Part shown: piece by piece, positions 14,484 through 24,139 of the stretch
How positions within the stretch are numbered: the stretch's first letter is position 1
How the letters are laid out: each line of letters opens with the position of its first letter
NCBI GenBank assembly: GCA_019416865.1
Contig: DXWL01000025.1
Location: 1-28,444 of the forward strand
Length of the DNA stretch: 28,444 nucleotides
Direction of reading: 5' to 3'
Source: Fusobacterium sp.
GTDB lineage: Bacteria > Fusobacteriota > Fusobacteriia > Fusobacteriales > Fusobacteriaceae
Made by a program: the position numbers and the translations under genes
Notes under the pieces: model-generated
Database searches by the model: none
Told to the model about the DNA's origin: nothing
What the model saw: the letters and a program-made list of their open reading frames with translations, nothing else

Positions 14484-15356
14484 TTACTCTATATTCATCG
14501 CCTGTTCTCTTATTTTTTCTATCTCATTTTTACATTCTACAACAAGCTTTGAAATTTCATAAGAATTTGATTTTACCCCTGTAGTATTCAGCTCTCTGAA
14601 CATCTCCTGAAGGATGAAATCTATCTTTTTCCCAACTGTGCTGCTGTTTGAATCAAGCTCTATTTTAAGTTGTTTCAAATGACTTTCAAGTCTTGAAATC
14701 TCCTCAGAAATATCACTTTTGTCAGTAAACAGAAGAATCTCTTTTAAAATATCTTCCTCTTTAAATTCTATTTCTCCCCTTATAGAATCAAGTCTTTTTA
14801 TCAGTTTATCTTTATAAATTCCCACAACTTCCTCTTTGTGAGTTTTTATAATCTCAACCCTCTCTTCTATAAATGCTACTCTCTCTTTGAAATACTCTCT
14901 CAGTCTTTCTCCCTCTTCTATTTTAAATTCAACAAAAGATTTTAAGACTTCAGCAAGTTTTTCAGAAAGAACAGCTTCATATCCTTCTGTATCGCTTTCT
15001 TTTTTCTTGATTACATTTAGATTTCTCACAAGGTAATCCATTTTATTTGTAAACTTTTCTCCAAGTTTATCTTCCATATCATTAAGAAGATTTAGATATG
15101 CTTTACACATATTTTCATCATATTCAAACATATCTTCATTTTCTCTTTTATCTTCAAAGTCTATCTTTAAGTCTATGCTTCCTCTTGTTACAAACTCTCC
15201 TACCTGTGTTCTTATTTTATTTTCTAAAAAATTAAGTGAAGCAGGTAGTTTGATTTTAAGATTAAGACTTTTATTATTTACACTCTTAATCTCTATACCT
15301 ATCTGAAAATTTTCATCCTGATAAGCCAGTTTTGAATAACCTGTCATACTTCTCAT
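14484..15356 (-). CDS. yicC: YicC/YloC-family protein (endoribonuclease family)
   Basis: 290 residues. N-terminal MRSMTGYSKLAYQDENFQIGIEIKSVNNKSLNLKIKLP and the C-terminal SHLKQLKIELDSNSSTVGKKIDFILQEMFRELNTTGVKS are the two conserved halves of the YicC family; the middle is a charged, probably coiled-coil segment. Family members in E. coli and Bacillus are reported to be RNA endonucleases involved in mRNA or small-RNA turnover; the substrate here is unknown. AAGGAG precedes the ATG, 67 nt after the rpoC stop. It leads yicC-gmk-rpoZ-apbE, and no promoter is visible in that gap. Confidence 0.9.
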   Translation of the reverse strand: MRSMTGYSKLAYQDENFQIGIEIKSVNNKSLNLKIKLPASLNFLENKIRTQVGEFVTRGSIDLKIDFEDKRENEDMFEYDENMCKAYLNLLNDMEDKLGEKFTNKMDYLVRNLNVIKKKESDTEGYEAVLSEKLAEVLKSFVEFKIEEGERLREYFKERVAFIEERVEIIKTHKEEVVGIYKDKLIKRLDSIRGEIEFKEEDILKEILLFTDKSDISEEISRLESHLKQLKIELDSNSSTVGKKIDFILQEMFRELNTTGVKSNSYEISKLVVECKNEIEKIREQAMNIE

Positions 15357-15386
15357 AAGATAACTCCTTGCCGTTGATAAGATGAC

Positions 15387-15415
15387 AAAATAGGCGACTT
15401 TCTGTCGCCTATTTT
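15387..15415 (-). terminator. hairpin between rpoC and yicC (terminator or partial attenuator)
   Basis: Perfect 12-bp arms AAAATAGGCGAC (15387-15398) and GTCGCCTATTTT (15404-15415) with a 5-nt loop. On the minus strand it ends in only four T before GTCATC, so it may stop transcription incompletely. Confidence 0.75.
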
Positions 15416-15423
15416 ATTTTAAA

Positions 15424-18400
15424 TTACTGTTCCTCTTTAACTTCAACAGGAACTACATTTCTGTAATCAACATATCCAGTTCCAGCAGGAATTTTCTTAC
15501 CGATGATTACATTTTCTTTAAGACCTTCTAAGTAGTCTTCCTTACCTTCTATTGCTGCATTAGAAAGAACTTTAGTTGTTTCTTGGAATGATGCAGCTGA
15601 TATAAAGCTTTCTGTATTAACAGCGGCTTTAGTAATACCTTGAATTACTGGTTCGTATTCAACAAGTTTCTTACCTTTTGCTTTAAGCTCTTCATTTTCA
15701 AGATCAACTATTCTCTTTTCTACAACTTCATCTTCAAGAAGAAGTGATGATCCAGAGTTAGTAATTCTTACTTTCTTGAACATCTGTTTAACTATGATCT
15801 CAATGTGTTTGTCGTTTACTGTAACACCTTGATCTCTATATACTTGTTGTACTGATTCAAGTATGAACTGCTCAGCTGCAACAAGTCCTTTAATATTCAA
15901 TACATCGTATGGAGAAATTGCTCCTTCAGTAATTTTGTCTCCTGATTTTATAAGCATTCCGTCTGTTACCACTAAGTGATCTCCAACAGATACTAGATAT
16001 TCTCTGAATATATCAGGATCTTTTTCATTTCTGATGATGATTACTCTCATACCTTTTCTCTTCTTAGCTGTGATTTCAACTTTACCGTCTATTTCTGTAA
16101 GAAGAGCTTTTCCTTTAGGGTTTCTTGCTTCAAACAGCTCTTGAACTCTAGGAAGACCTCCAGTGATGTCTTTTGTTCCTTCTCCTTCTTTGATCAGTTT
16201 TGCAAGAATTTGTCCTTTAGTTACTTTATCTCCCTCTTTAACCATTAAGTATGCTCCAAATGGAATTGGATAACTTGCTTTTTGGTTATTGTCTTTATCA
16301 TATATGATAAGTCTTGGGTTGGCATCTCCTGATTCAACAGGTTTTACTGCTAAATATTCAGTAACTCCATATTTTTCATCGTAGTTAGCTTTAATGTAGA
16401 TCTCTTTGAATGCAACTGTACCCTCTTGGTCACAGATAATTGGCACATGGTATGGGTCGATATCTGCAAGGATATGTCCTGCTTCTACAACATCTCCGTC
16501 TTTTACTCTTAATATAGCTCCAGAAGGAATTTCGTGGTCGTAGTTTCCAATAGAGATTTTAGCTGACTGACTTACTACTATCTCATCTTTTGTTTCTTCA
16601 TTTATAAGTATTTTAACATCTTTGAACTGAAGTTTTCCGCTTACTTCTGCTTTTTTAGTTGTAGCAGAAGCTGTTGCCATGGCAACTCCTCCAGTATGGA
16701 ATGTTCTCATTGTAAGCTGTGTACCTGGTTCTCCGATTGATTGAGCTGCAATAACTCCAACTGCTTCCCCAAGTAGAACTTCTTTGTGGTTTGAAAGGTC
16801 CATTCCGTAACATTTCTTACATACTCCTTTTTCAAGAGCACAAGTAAGAGGTGTTCTGATTTTTACTTTCTTAATATCAAGTTCTTCTATTCTCTTAATA
16901 AGTTCTTTTCCTATCATTGTGTTTCTAGGAGCAATAACTTCTCCATCAACGATTAAGTCTTCTGCAAGAACTCTTCCATTGATTCTTTCTGCTAAAGTTT
17001 CAATTACATTTCCATCAGATACTAGTTCTGCAACTTCAATTCCTTCATGAGTTCCACAGTCTTCTGCATTAACCATAACTTCATGTGATATATCAACAAG
17101 TCTTCTTGTTAAGTATCCTGAATCGGCAGTTCTTAGAGCTGTATCTGCTAGTCCTTTTCTAGCTCCGTGTGATGACATAAAGAATTCTAGTACTGTAAGT
17201 CCTTCACGGAAGTTAGCTTTGATAGGTACCTCAATGATTCTACCTCTTGTATCAGCCATATTACCCCTCATGGCTGCAAGCTGTCTCATCTGTTGGATAG
17301 ATCCTCTGGCTCCAGAGTTCGCCATCATGTAAACTGGGTTGAATTCATCAAGTCCGTTCATCATTGCATCTGTTACAGCAGCTGTAGCTTTTGACCATAC
17401 AGCAATTGTTCTTCTGTATCTTTCTTCGTTTATTATATGTCCTGCTTTATATTCTTCATCAATTCTTGCTACCTCTTTATCAGCATTTTCAAGAATTTCT
17501 TTTTTAGTTGCAGGAATTTCAAGGTCTTCTATACCAACTGATACTCCAGCAAATGTAGAGTAGTGATATCCGAAGTTTTTAAGTTTGTCGATTATCTCAA
17601 CAGCTTTTGTGAATCCATATTTTTCATATAACTCACCTATTAATTTCTTAAGAGGTCCTTTACCATAAGTCATATGATAGTTTCTTATTAGTTCTGGAAG
17701 AAGTTCAGCAAATAAAATTCTTCCTGGAGTAGTAGTTATTGTTTCTCCGTTTATTCTTACTTTAATAATACTGTGAGTATCTACTACTTGGTTTTGGTAA
17801 GCTGTAAGCACTTGCTCTTTATTAGAGAACAGTTTTCCTTCTCCTTTACATCCTGGTCTGTCTTTAGTCATGTAGAAACATCCCATAACCATGTCTTGTC
17901 CAGGAATAGCTATTGGTTGTCCATTAGCTGGAGATATGATGTTGTTTGGAGCAAGCATTAATAGTTTTGCTTCCATTATAGCTTCTGGTGATAATACTAA
18001 GTGAACAGCCATTTGGTCCCCGTCGAAGTCGGCGTTGAACGCAGAACATACTAATGGGTGAAGTCTTATAGCTTTTCCTTCAATTAACACTGGTTCAAAA
18101 GCTTGGATTGAAAGTCTGTGAAGAGTCGGTGCTCTGTTAAGAAGTACTGGGTGATCTTTAATTACATCTTCGATTACATCCCAAACTTTGTCATCTGCTT
18201 CTTCAACTAATTTCTTAGCTGTTTTTATGTTAGTTGCAAGTTCTCTCTTTACAAGTTCTCTCATAATGAATGGTTTGTAAAGTTCTAGTGCCATTTTTTT
18301 AGGGATACCGCATTGGTTCATTTTTAATGAAGGTCCAACAACGATAACTGATCTGGCAGAGTAATCAACCCTTTTTCCAAGAAGGTTTTGTCTGAATCTT

Positions 18401-19374
18401 CCTTGTTTTCCTTTTAACATATCAGAAAGAGATTTTAATTCTCTGTTGTTTTGAGCAACAACTGGTTTTCCTCTTCTTCCGTTGTCAATAAGGGCATCTA
18501 CTGCTTCCTGAAGCATTCTCTTTTCGTTTTTAACAACGATTTCAGGAGCTTTTATTTCTAATAATTTTTTAAGTCTGTTATTTCTGTTAATTACTCTTCT
18601 GTATAGGTCGTTAAGGTCAGAAGTAGCAAATCTTCCTCCGTCAAGTTGAACCATTGGTCTTAAGTCAGCAGGAATTACAGGAACATTTTTAAGAATCATC
18701 CAGCTAGGTTTGTTGTTTGATTCCATGAAATCTCTTACTATTTTTAATCTCTTAGCAACTTTCTTTCTTTTTTGGCTAGAGTTAACATCTTCAAGTTCTT
18801 TTTCAAGTTCTTCTCTTAAAACAGGAAGATCAAGATCATCAAGAAGTCTTAATATAGCTTCTGCTCCCATTTTTGCATCAAATGAGTTTCCATACATCTG
18901 TTTGAACAGTTTGTATTCTTTCTCATTTAATATTTTTCCAACTGGAAGAGTTTCTTCATTACTTTCTATTACTATATATCTTGCAAAATACAGTACTGAT
19001 TCAAGTTCTTTTGGAGATATTCCAAGAACAAGAGCCATTTTGTTAGGTGTTCCTTTAGAATACCAGATATGAGATACAGGGGCAGCCAAAGCTATATGCC
19101 CCATTCTTTCTCTTCTTACTTTAGATTTAGTTACTTCAACACCACATTTTTCACAAACTAAACCTTTATATCTCATTCTTTTATATTTTCCACAAGCACA
19201 TTCCCAGTCTTTGCTTGGCCCGAATATTCTTTCACAGAATAATCCGTCCATTTCAGGGTTTAATGTTCTGTAGTTTATTGTTTCAGGTTTTGTAACTTCT
19301 CCGTGTGACCACTCATATATTTTTTCAGGTGAAGCAAGTTTTATTCTTATTTTTTCAAAACTTTTTATTCCCAT
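15424..19374 (-). CDS. rpoC: RNA polymerase beta-prime subunit
   Basis: 1316 residues. The largest catalytic polymerase subunit. The N-terminal zinc site is C59, C61, C74, C77 (CACGKYKRMRYKGLVCEKC); the active-site Mg motif NADFDGD is at 447-453 with three Asp; the second zinc cluster uses CGTHEG and CALEKGVCKKC; the trigger-loop region contains MRTFHTGGVA. The sequence is complete and has no large lineage-specific insertion that I can see. AAGGAGG precedes the ATG at a rather long spacing (13 nt). It follows rpoB by 80 nt and ends in front of a hairpin and yicC. A 7-bp hairpin (19402-19421) lies in the rpoB-rpoC gap. Confidence 0.98.
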   Translation of the reverse strand: MGIKSFEKIRIKLASPEKIYEWSHGEVTKPETINYRTLNPEMDGLFCERIFGPSKDWECACGKYKRMRYKGLVCEKCGVEVTKSKVRRERMGHIALAAPVSHIWYSKGTPNKMALVLGISPKELESVLYFARYIVIESNEETLPVGKILNEKEYKLFKQMYGNSFDAKMGAEAILRLLDDLDLPVLREELEKELEDVNSSQKRKKVAKRLKIVRDFMESNNKPSWMILKNVPVIPADLRPMVQLDGGRFATSDLNDLYRRVINRNNRLKKLLEIKAPEIVVKNEKRMLQEAVDALIDNGRRGKPVVAQNNRELKSLSDMLKGKQGRFRQNLLGKRVDYSARSVIVVGPSLKMNQCGIPKKMALELYKPFIMRELVKRELATNIKTAKKLVEEADDKVWDVIEDVIKDHPVLLNRAPTLHRLSIQAFEPVLIEGKAIRLHPLVCSAFNADFDGDQMAVHLVLSPEAIMEAKLLMLAPNNIISPANGQPIAIPGQDMVMGCFYMTKDRPGCKGEGKLFSNKEQVLTAYQNQVVDTHSIIKVRINGETITTTPGRILFAELLPELIRNYHMTYGKGPLKKLIGELYEKYGFTKAVEIIDKLKNFGYHYSTFAGVSVGIEDLEIPATKKEILENADKEVARIDEEYKAGHIINEERYRRTIAVWSKATAAVTDAMMNGLDEFNPVYMMANSGARGSIQQMRQLAAMRGNMADTRGRIIEVPIKANFREGLTVLEFFMSSHGARKGLADTALRTADSGYLTRRLVDISHEVMVNAEDCGTHEGIEVAELVSDGNVIETLAERINGRVLAEDLIVDGEVIAPRNTMIGKELIKRIEELDIKKVKIRTPLTCALEKGVCKKCYGMDLSNHKEVLLGEAVGVIAAQSIGEPGTQLTMRTFHTGGVAMATASATTKKAEVSGKLQFKDVKILINEETKDEIVVSQSAKISIGNYDHEIPSGAILRVKDGDVVEAGHILADIDPYHVPIICDQEGTVAFKEIYIKANYDEKYGVTEYLAVKPVESGDANPRLIIYDKDNNQKASYPIPFGAYLMVKEGDKVTKGQILAKLIKEGEGTKDITGGLPRVQELFEARNPKGKALLTEIDGKVEITAKKRKGMRVIIIRNEKDPDIFREYLVSVGDHLVVTDGMLIKSGDKITEGAISPYDVLNIKGLVAAEQFILESVQQVYRDQGVTVNDKHIEIIVKQMFKKVRITNSGSSLLLEDEVVEKRIVDLENEELKAKGKKLVEYEPVIQGITKAAVNTESFISAASFQETTKVLSNAAIEGKEDYLEGLKENVIIGKKIPAGTGYVDYRNVVPVEVKEEQ

Positions 19375-19454
19375 ATTAAATGTAAAGCCTCCTTAATCGA
19401 GATAAAGTTTTTACACTTTATTATATAAAATAAATACACTTTTTACGATATCAA

Positions 19455-22400
19455 TTATTCTTTTTCACTTAATGATGCTAAAGAAAATTCTGTGATTGTT
19501 TCCTCTTTACTTAAATCTTCATCAACATTGATTAAGTTTCCTTCTCTGTCAAATAACTCAACATCAAGTGCTATTGCTTGGAACTCTTTTAATAAAACTT
19601 TGAAAGATTCTGGAAGATCTGCCTCAGGCATATCCTCACCTTTTACGATAGCTTCATATGTTTTAGTTCTTCCGTTTATATCGTCAGATTTAACTGTCAT
19701 CATCTCTTGAAGTATGTTTGATGCTCCATAAGCTTCCAGTGCCCAAACTTCCATTTCCCCAAGTCTTTGTCCTCCGAATTGAGCTTTTCCTCCTAGAGGT
19801 TGTTGAGTAACTAGTGAGTAAGGTCCGATTGCTCTTGCGTGCATCTTATCTTCTACAAGGTGGTGTAGTTTTAACATATACATTATACCAACTGTTACAG
19901 GGTTATCAAATTTTTCTCCTGTTCTTCCATCGTATAGAGTAACTTTTCCGCTTCTAGGATATCCTGATTTCTCTAAGAAATCTTTTACTTCATTTTCTGA
20001 AGCTCCATCGAATACTGGTGTAGCTATATATCTTTCATCTCTGTTAGGTATTTTTTGAAGTGCAAGTCCTAAGTGAACCTCTAGTACCTGTCCGATATTC
20101 ATACGAGAAGGCACTCCAAGTGGGTTAAGAACAACATCTAGATGTGTTCCATCTGCTAAGAACGGCATATCTTCTGCAGGAAGTACTCTTGATACAACCC
20201 CTTTGTTTCCATGACGTCCTGACATTTTATCCCCAACTGTTATCTTTCTCTTTTCAGCTACGAATACTCTTATAACTTTATTAACTCCAGCTTTTAAGTC
20301 ATCTCCGTTTTCTCTTGAAAGCTCAAGAACTTCAACAACTGTTCCTCTTGATCCGTGAGGCATTCTAAGTGATGTATCTCTTACATCTCTTGCTTTCTCT
20401 CCAAATATTGCTCTTAATAGTTTTTCCTCTGCAGGAGGTTCTGTTTCTCCTTTAGGTGCTGTCTTACCTACTAAGATATCTCCAGCTTCAACTTCAGCTC
20501 CGATTACAACAACTCCGTTTGCATCAAGATTTTTAAGTGCATCTTCAGATACATTTGGTATCTCTCTTGTTATTTCCTCATCACCAAGTTTAGTGTTTCT
20601 TGCTTCTATTTCATATTCTTCAATGTGAATAGATGTAAATACATCATCTTTTCTAAGTCTGTCTGATATTAAGATCGCGTCCTCGTAGTTATATCCTTCC
20701 CAAGGCATGAATGCCATAAGAATATTTCTTCCAAGTGCTAAATCTCCACCTTTTGTAGCTGGTCCATCGGCAATAACTTCACCTTTTTTAACTCTGTCCC
20801 CTACATTTGCGATTGGTTTTTGATGTAAGCACATTGCTTGGTTAGAACGTTCATAGTTAAGAAGTCTGTAAGAATATTCTTTTCCGTCGTCCCCTTCAAT
20901 TTTAACTTTACTTGCATCTACATAAGTTACAACTCCGTCAACTTCAGAAATTACAACTGCTCCTGAGTCAACTGCAACTTTTCTTTCAAGTCCTGTTCCT
21001 ACATAAGGTGCTTCAGTTCTAAGAAGTGGTACAGCCTGTCTTTGCATGTTTGATCCCATAAGTGCACGGTTGGCGTCGTCGTGCTCTAAGAATGGAATAA
21101 GTCCTGCTGATACAGATACCACTTGTTTTGGAGATACATCTAGATAGTCAACTTTTTCTCCAGGAATTTGAACGATTTCATGTCCAAATCTACAAGTAAC
21201 TTCTCCTAAAAGTTCTCCATTTTCTCCTATCTTAGTATCTGCTTGGGCGATGAATAATCCATCTTCTTCGTCAGATGCAAGGTAGTCGATTCTATCAAAA
21301 TTAACTTTTCCATTTTCAATCTTAATATATGGAGTTTCAATAAATCCATATTTATTTACTTTTGCATATGTTGCAAGTGATCCAATAAGTCCAATGTTTG
21401 GTCCTTCTGGTGTTTCTATAGGACAAACTCTTCCGTAGTGAGAGTCATGAACGTCCCTAACCTCGAATCCGGCTCTTTCTCTTGAAAGTCCTCCAGGTCC
21501 TAGGGCAGATATTCTTCTCTTATGAGTAAGTTCTGCAAGTGGGTTTGATTGGTCCATGAACTGTGATAACTGTCCAGATCCAAAGAAATCTAAGATAAGG
21601 GCATTTAATGGTCTTGTATTTAATAAAGATTGAGAAGACAGAGATTCAGAATCTTGAATTGTCATCTTTTCTTTTACCATTTTTCCCATTTTAGCAAGAC
21701 CTGTTCTGATCTGCATTAATAGAAGCTCTCCAACACCTCTTATTCTTCTGTTGCAAAGATTGTCTATATCATCAGTATGTCCTTCTCCATTATAAAGATC
21801 CATTATAACTTCCATAGTTTTTACAATATCCTCTTTTGTAAGAAGAATTTGTGTTTCTGGAATGTCAAGTCCTAATCTTTTATTTAATTTGTATCTTCCA
21901 ACAGGCTCAAGATCGTATCTTTGAGGATTGAAGAACATTTGTCTGATAAGAGATTTAGCAGATTCAACTGTTACTAGATCTCCTGGTCTTAATTTCTTAA
22001 ATACTTCTGTTACTGCCTCTTCTTTATTAGAAGTAGAGTCATTTAAAATTGTGTTCGCAAGAATTTTTTCTTCAGGTTTAACTTCCCAGTAAGTTATACT
22101 CATAACTCTTTTATCTATAATGTTGCTGATTAATTCATCGCTGATTACAGTTGAAGCTTCTCCTAAAAATTCTCCGCTTTCCTCATCAACTATATCTTCT
22201 TTTAGGAAGCTTCCTTCCATTTTTACTCTTAATTCATCAAGTAAATCTTGTTTATTTGTATATTTTTCATAGAAAGCTGATAGATCTAATTCTTTTGTTT
22301 CTAAAAACTCTTCCATAATGTCTTCGTTTGTATCGAAGAAGTCAATTGCTTTTAGAAATACTGTAGCTAATACTTTTTTCTTTCTGTCGATTTTAACATT

Positions 22401-22964
22401 TAAAAAGTCGTTTTTATCTGTTTCAAACTCAAGCCAAGTTCCTTTGTATGGAATAATTTTTCCAACGAAAAGGTCTTTTCCTATTTGTAAGTTTACTTCT
22501 TTATCAAAAGAAACACCTGGTGATCTATGTAATTGTGATACAACTACTCTTTCTGCACCATTTATTATAAATGTTCCTCTTGGAGTCATTAAAGGTACTT
22601 CTCCAAAGTAAACTAGACTTTCTTGTATTTCATTTCCGGCTTTTTTATTTGTTAATCTCAATCTCACTTTTAATGAAGCAGAGTATGTTTTTCCTCTTTT
22701 CTTGCATTCTAACTCATCATTTAGAGGCTTTTCAGCTTCATGCAGTTCGTACGCGATATATTCCAATTTAATATCTCCGTTAGAAGATTCTATTGGGAAT
22801 ATTTCTCTAAATGCAGATTCTAATCCTTTATCTTCTCTAGATAATGGATTTTTATTTGCTTGAATAAAATCTTCGTAAGAATTCAATTGAAATTCAAGGA
22901 AGTGAGGCATTTCTCCTCTTTCTTTTATTTTTCCAAAATTTAATCTTTCAACGAGTTTCCCCAT
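19455..22964 (-). CDS. rpoB: RNA polymerase beta subunit
   Basis: 1169 residues. The second catalytic polymerase subunit and target of rifampicin. The rifampicin pocket FFGSGQLSQFMDQSN...HKRRISALGPGGL spans residues 460-493; Asp471, His481, Arg484 and Ser486 correspond to D516, H526, R529 and S531 of E. coli and all match the drug-sensitive form. Other landmarks are VCPIETPEGPNIGLI, GRHGNKGVVS and the C-terminal GGKAQFGGQRLGEMEVWALEAYGA clamp segment. Length fits beta subunits without the large inserts of proteobacteria. A weak AGGGG precedes the ATG. The 209-nt gap after rplL holds an attenuator and a long sense-strand hairpin. Confidence 0.98.
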   Translation of the reverse strand: MGKLVERLNFGKIKERGEMPHFLEFQLNSYEDFIQANKNPLSREDKGLESAFREIFPIESSNGDIKLEYIAYELHEAEKPLNDELECKKRGKTYSASLKVRLRLTNKKAGNEIQESLVYFGEVPLMTPRGTFIINGAERVVVSQLHRSPGVSFDKEVNLQIGKDLFVGKIIPYKGTWLEFETDKNDFLNVKIDRKKKVLATVFLKAIDFFDTNEDIMEEFLETKELDLSAFYEKYTNKQDLLDELRVKMEGSFLKEDIVDEESGEFLGEASTVISDELISNIIDKRVMSITYWEVKPEEKILANTILNDSTSNKEEAVTEVFKKLRPGDLVTVESAKSLIRQMFFNPQRYDLEPVGRYKLNKRLGLDIPETQILLTKEDIVKTMEVIMDLYNGEGHTDDIDNLCNRRIRGVGELLLMQIRTGLAKMGKMVKEKMTIQDSESLSSQSLLNTRPLNALILDFFGSGQLSQFMDQSNPLAELTHKRRISALGPGGLSRERAGFEVRDVHDSHYGRVCPIETPEGPNIGLIGSLATYAKVNKYGFIETPYIKIENGKVNFDRIDYLASDEEDGLFIAQADTKIGENGELLGEVTCRFGHEIVQIPGEKVDYLDVSPKQVVSVSAGLIPFLEHDDANRALMGSNMQRQAVPLLRTEAPYVGTGLERKVAVDSGAVVISEVDGVVTYVDASKVKIEGDDGKEYSYRLLNYERSNQAMCLHQKPIANVGDRVKKGEVIADGPATKGGDLALGRNILMAFMPWEGYNYEDAILISDRLRKDDVFTSIHIEEYEIEARNTKLGDEEITREIPNVSEDALKNLDANGVVVIGAEVEAGDILVGKTAPKGETEPPAEEKLLRAIFGEKARDVRDTSLRMPHGSRGTVVEVLELSRENGDDLKAGVNKVIRVFVAEKRKITVGDKMSGRHGNKGVVSRVLPAEDMPFLADGTHLDVVLNPLGVPSRMNIGQVLEVHLGLALQKIPNRDERYIATPVFDGASENEVKDFLEKSGYPRSGKVTLYDGRTGEKFDNPVTVGIMYMLKLHHLVEDKMHARAIGPYSLVTQQPLGGKAQFGGQRLGEMEVWALEAYGASNILQEMMTVKSDDINGRTKTYEAIVKGEDMPEADLPESFKVLLKEFQAIALDVELFDREGNLINVDEDLSKEETITEFSLASLSEKE

Positions 22965-22992
22965 TTACTCACACCCCTTCAATTTTTATTGT

Positions 22993-23058
22993 GTCAATAC
23001 TTAACCTATTAAAAACAACATATTTATATATCTTATTTTTAACAGATTAAGTATCAAC
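22993..23058 (-). promoter_or_regulatory. long stem-loop in the rplL-rpoB spacer (candidate RNase III or control site)
   Basis: Arms of 23 nt at 23058-23036 and 23015-22993 pair over their whole length in the sense RNA with four G-U pairs and no mismatch; loop 20 nt, A/T-rich. In the antisense RNA the same four positions would be A-C mismatches. The stem ends 28 nt before the rpoB ATG, just upstream of its AGGGG. Confidence 0.8.
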
Positions 23059-23105
23059 TAAGTAAAAAATTAGATATAAAACTCAACACTCTATAACATG
23101 ATTAA

Positions 23106-23132
23106 AATAGGCACTCAGTTTGAGTGCCTATT
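23106..23132 (-). terminator. attenuator hairpin between rplL and rpoB
   Basis: Perfect 12-bp arms AATAGGCACTCA (23106-23117) and TGAGTGCCTATT (23121-23132) with a 3-nt loop. On the minus strand it is followed by TTTTAAT, a short U tract. Its place after rplL suits a leaky terminator that lowers polymerase-subunit synthesis relative to L7/L12. Confidence 0.8.
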
Positions 23133-23173
23133 GTTTTGTTTATTCAGTACAATTTTTTGTATTAGAAATAAAA

Positions 23174-23539
23174 CTATTTAACTTCTACTGTTGCTCCAGC
23201 AGCTTCTAATTTAGCTTTTATTTCAGCAGCTTCTTCTTTAGAAGCTCCTTCTTTAATAACTCCACCGTTATCAGCTAATTCTTTAGCTTCTTTTAATCCT
23301 AATCCAGTGATTCCTCTGATTTCTTTGATAACTCCGATTTTCTTATCTCCAGCGTTTGTTAATACAACGTCGAATTCAGTTTTTTCTTCAACTTCAGCTG
23401 CTGCTGGTCCTGCTGCTACTGCAACTGGTGCTGCTGCTGTTACTCCGAAGTGCTCTTCTAAAGCTGATACTAATTCTCTTAATTCTAAAACTGACATAGC
23501 TTCTAAGTCAGCGATAAATTGTTCTTTATTGAATGCCAT
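23174..23539 (-). CDS. rplL: 50S ribosomal protein L7/L12
   Basis: 121 residues. N-terminal dimerisation domain (ADLEAMSVLELRELVSALEEHFGV), an Ala/Pro/Gly-rich hinge (TAAAPVAVAAGPAAAEVEE), then the C-terminal factor-binding domain EFDVVLTNAGDKKIGVIKEIRGITGLGLKEAKELAD. It forms the flexible stalk that recruits translation GTPases. AGGAGG precedes the ATG. It follows rplJ by 65 nt. Confidence 0.97.
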   Translation of the reverse strand: MAFNKEQFIADLEAMSVLELRELVSALEEHFGVTAAAPVAVAAGPAAAEVEEKTEFDVVLTNAGDKKIGVIKEIRGITGLGLKEAKELADNGGVIKEGASKEEAAEIKAKLEAAGATVEVK

Positions 23540-23604
23540 TTATTATTTCCTCCTATAATTTTTAAATTTTCGATAATATGATTTAATTAATTTTGATTTT
23601 TAAA

Positions 23605-24111
23605 TTATTCAGCTGCTGCTTCTTTTTTATCAGCTACTGCAACTAAACCGTAAGCAAGTTTTCTTACTGGTCCTAACATTCCGTTTAACACCATAGATAG
23701 TAATTGCTCTCTTGATGGTAAGCTTGCTAGTGCAACAACTTCAGCTTCACTAACTCTTTTACCTGTTAAATATCCACCTTTAATGTTGAATATTTTTGCT
23801 TTAGCATTAGCTTTAGAAACTTCGTTCATTACCTTAGCTGGTGCTACAACATCATCATATCCGAATGCGAATGCTGTTGTTCCTTCTAAGATATCGTCAA
23901 ATGAATCCTCAACTCCTGCTTCTTTAAGTGCTATTTTGAATAATCTATTTTTAGCAACTAAGTATTCTCCACCAGATTCTCTTAAAGATTTTCTTAATTT
24001 AGTTTCATCTTTAACGTTGATTCCTTGGTAGTCAACTAAAACGATAGATTGAGCTCTTTTAATTCTTTCTGCTAATTCAGCTACTGCTTGAACTTTTGCT
24101 TGATTTGCCAT
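23605..24111 (-). CDS. rplJ: 50S ribosomal protein L10
   Basis: 168 residues. VQAVAELAERIKRAQSIVLVDYQGINVKDETKLRKSLRESGGEYLVAKNRLFKIAL is the conserved N-terminal domain that binds the L11 stalk base of 23S rRNA; the C-terminal helix carries the L7/L12 dimers. A strong AGGAGGTGG lies upstream of the ATG. The 190-nt region before it is an L10 leader through which L10 (with L7/L12) is known in other bacteria to control its own operon. Confidence 0.96.
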   Translation of the reverse strand: MANQAKVQAVAELAERIKRAQSIVLVDYQGINVKDETKLRKSLRESGGEYLVAKNRLFKIALKEAGVEDSFDDILEGTTAFAFGYDDVVAPAKVMNEVSKANAKAKIFNIKGGYLTGKRVSEAEVVALASLPSREQLLSMVLNGMLGPVRKLAYGLVAVADKKEAAAE

Positions 24112-24139
24112 TTTTACGATTCCACCTCCTCTTTATTTA

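Noticed and set aside
19402..19421. 7-bp hairpin between rpoB and rpoC as a terminator
   Set aside because: The stem is A/T-only apart from one pair, has no U tract, and lies just before the rpoC ribosome-binding site.
21480..21590. Possible intrinsic rifampicin resistance in rpoB
   Set aside because: Residues matching E. coli D516, H526, R529 and S531 are all the sensitive type; the differences seen (for example Ala at the 522 position) also occur in sensitive bacteria.
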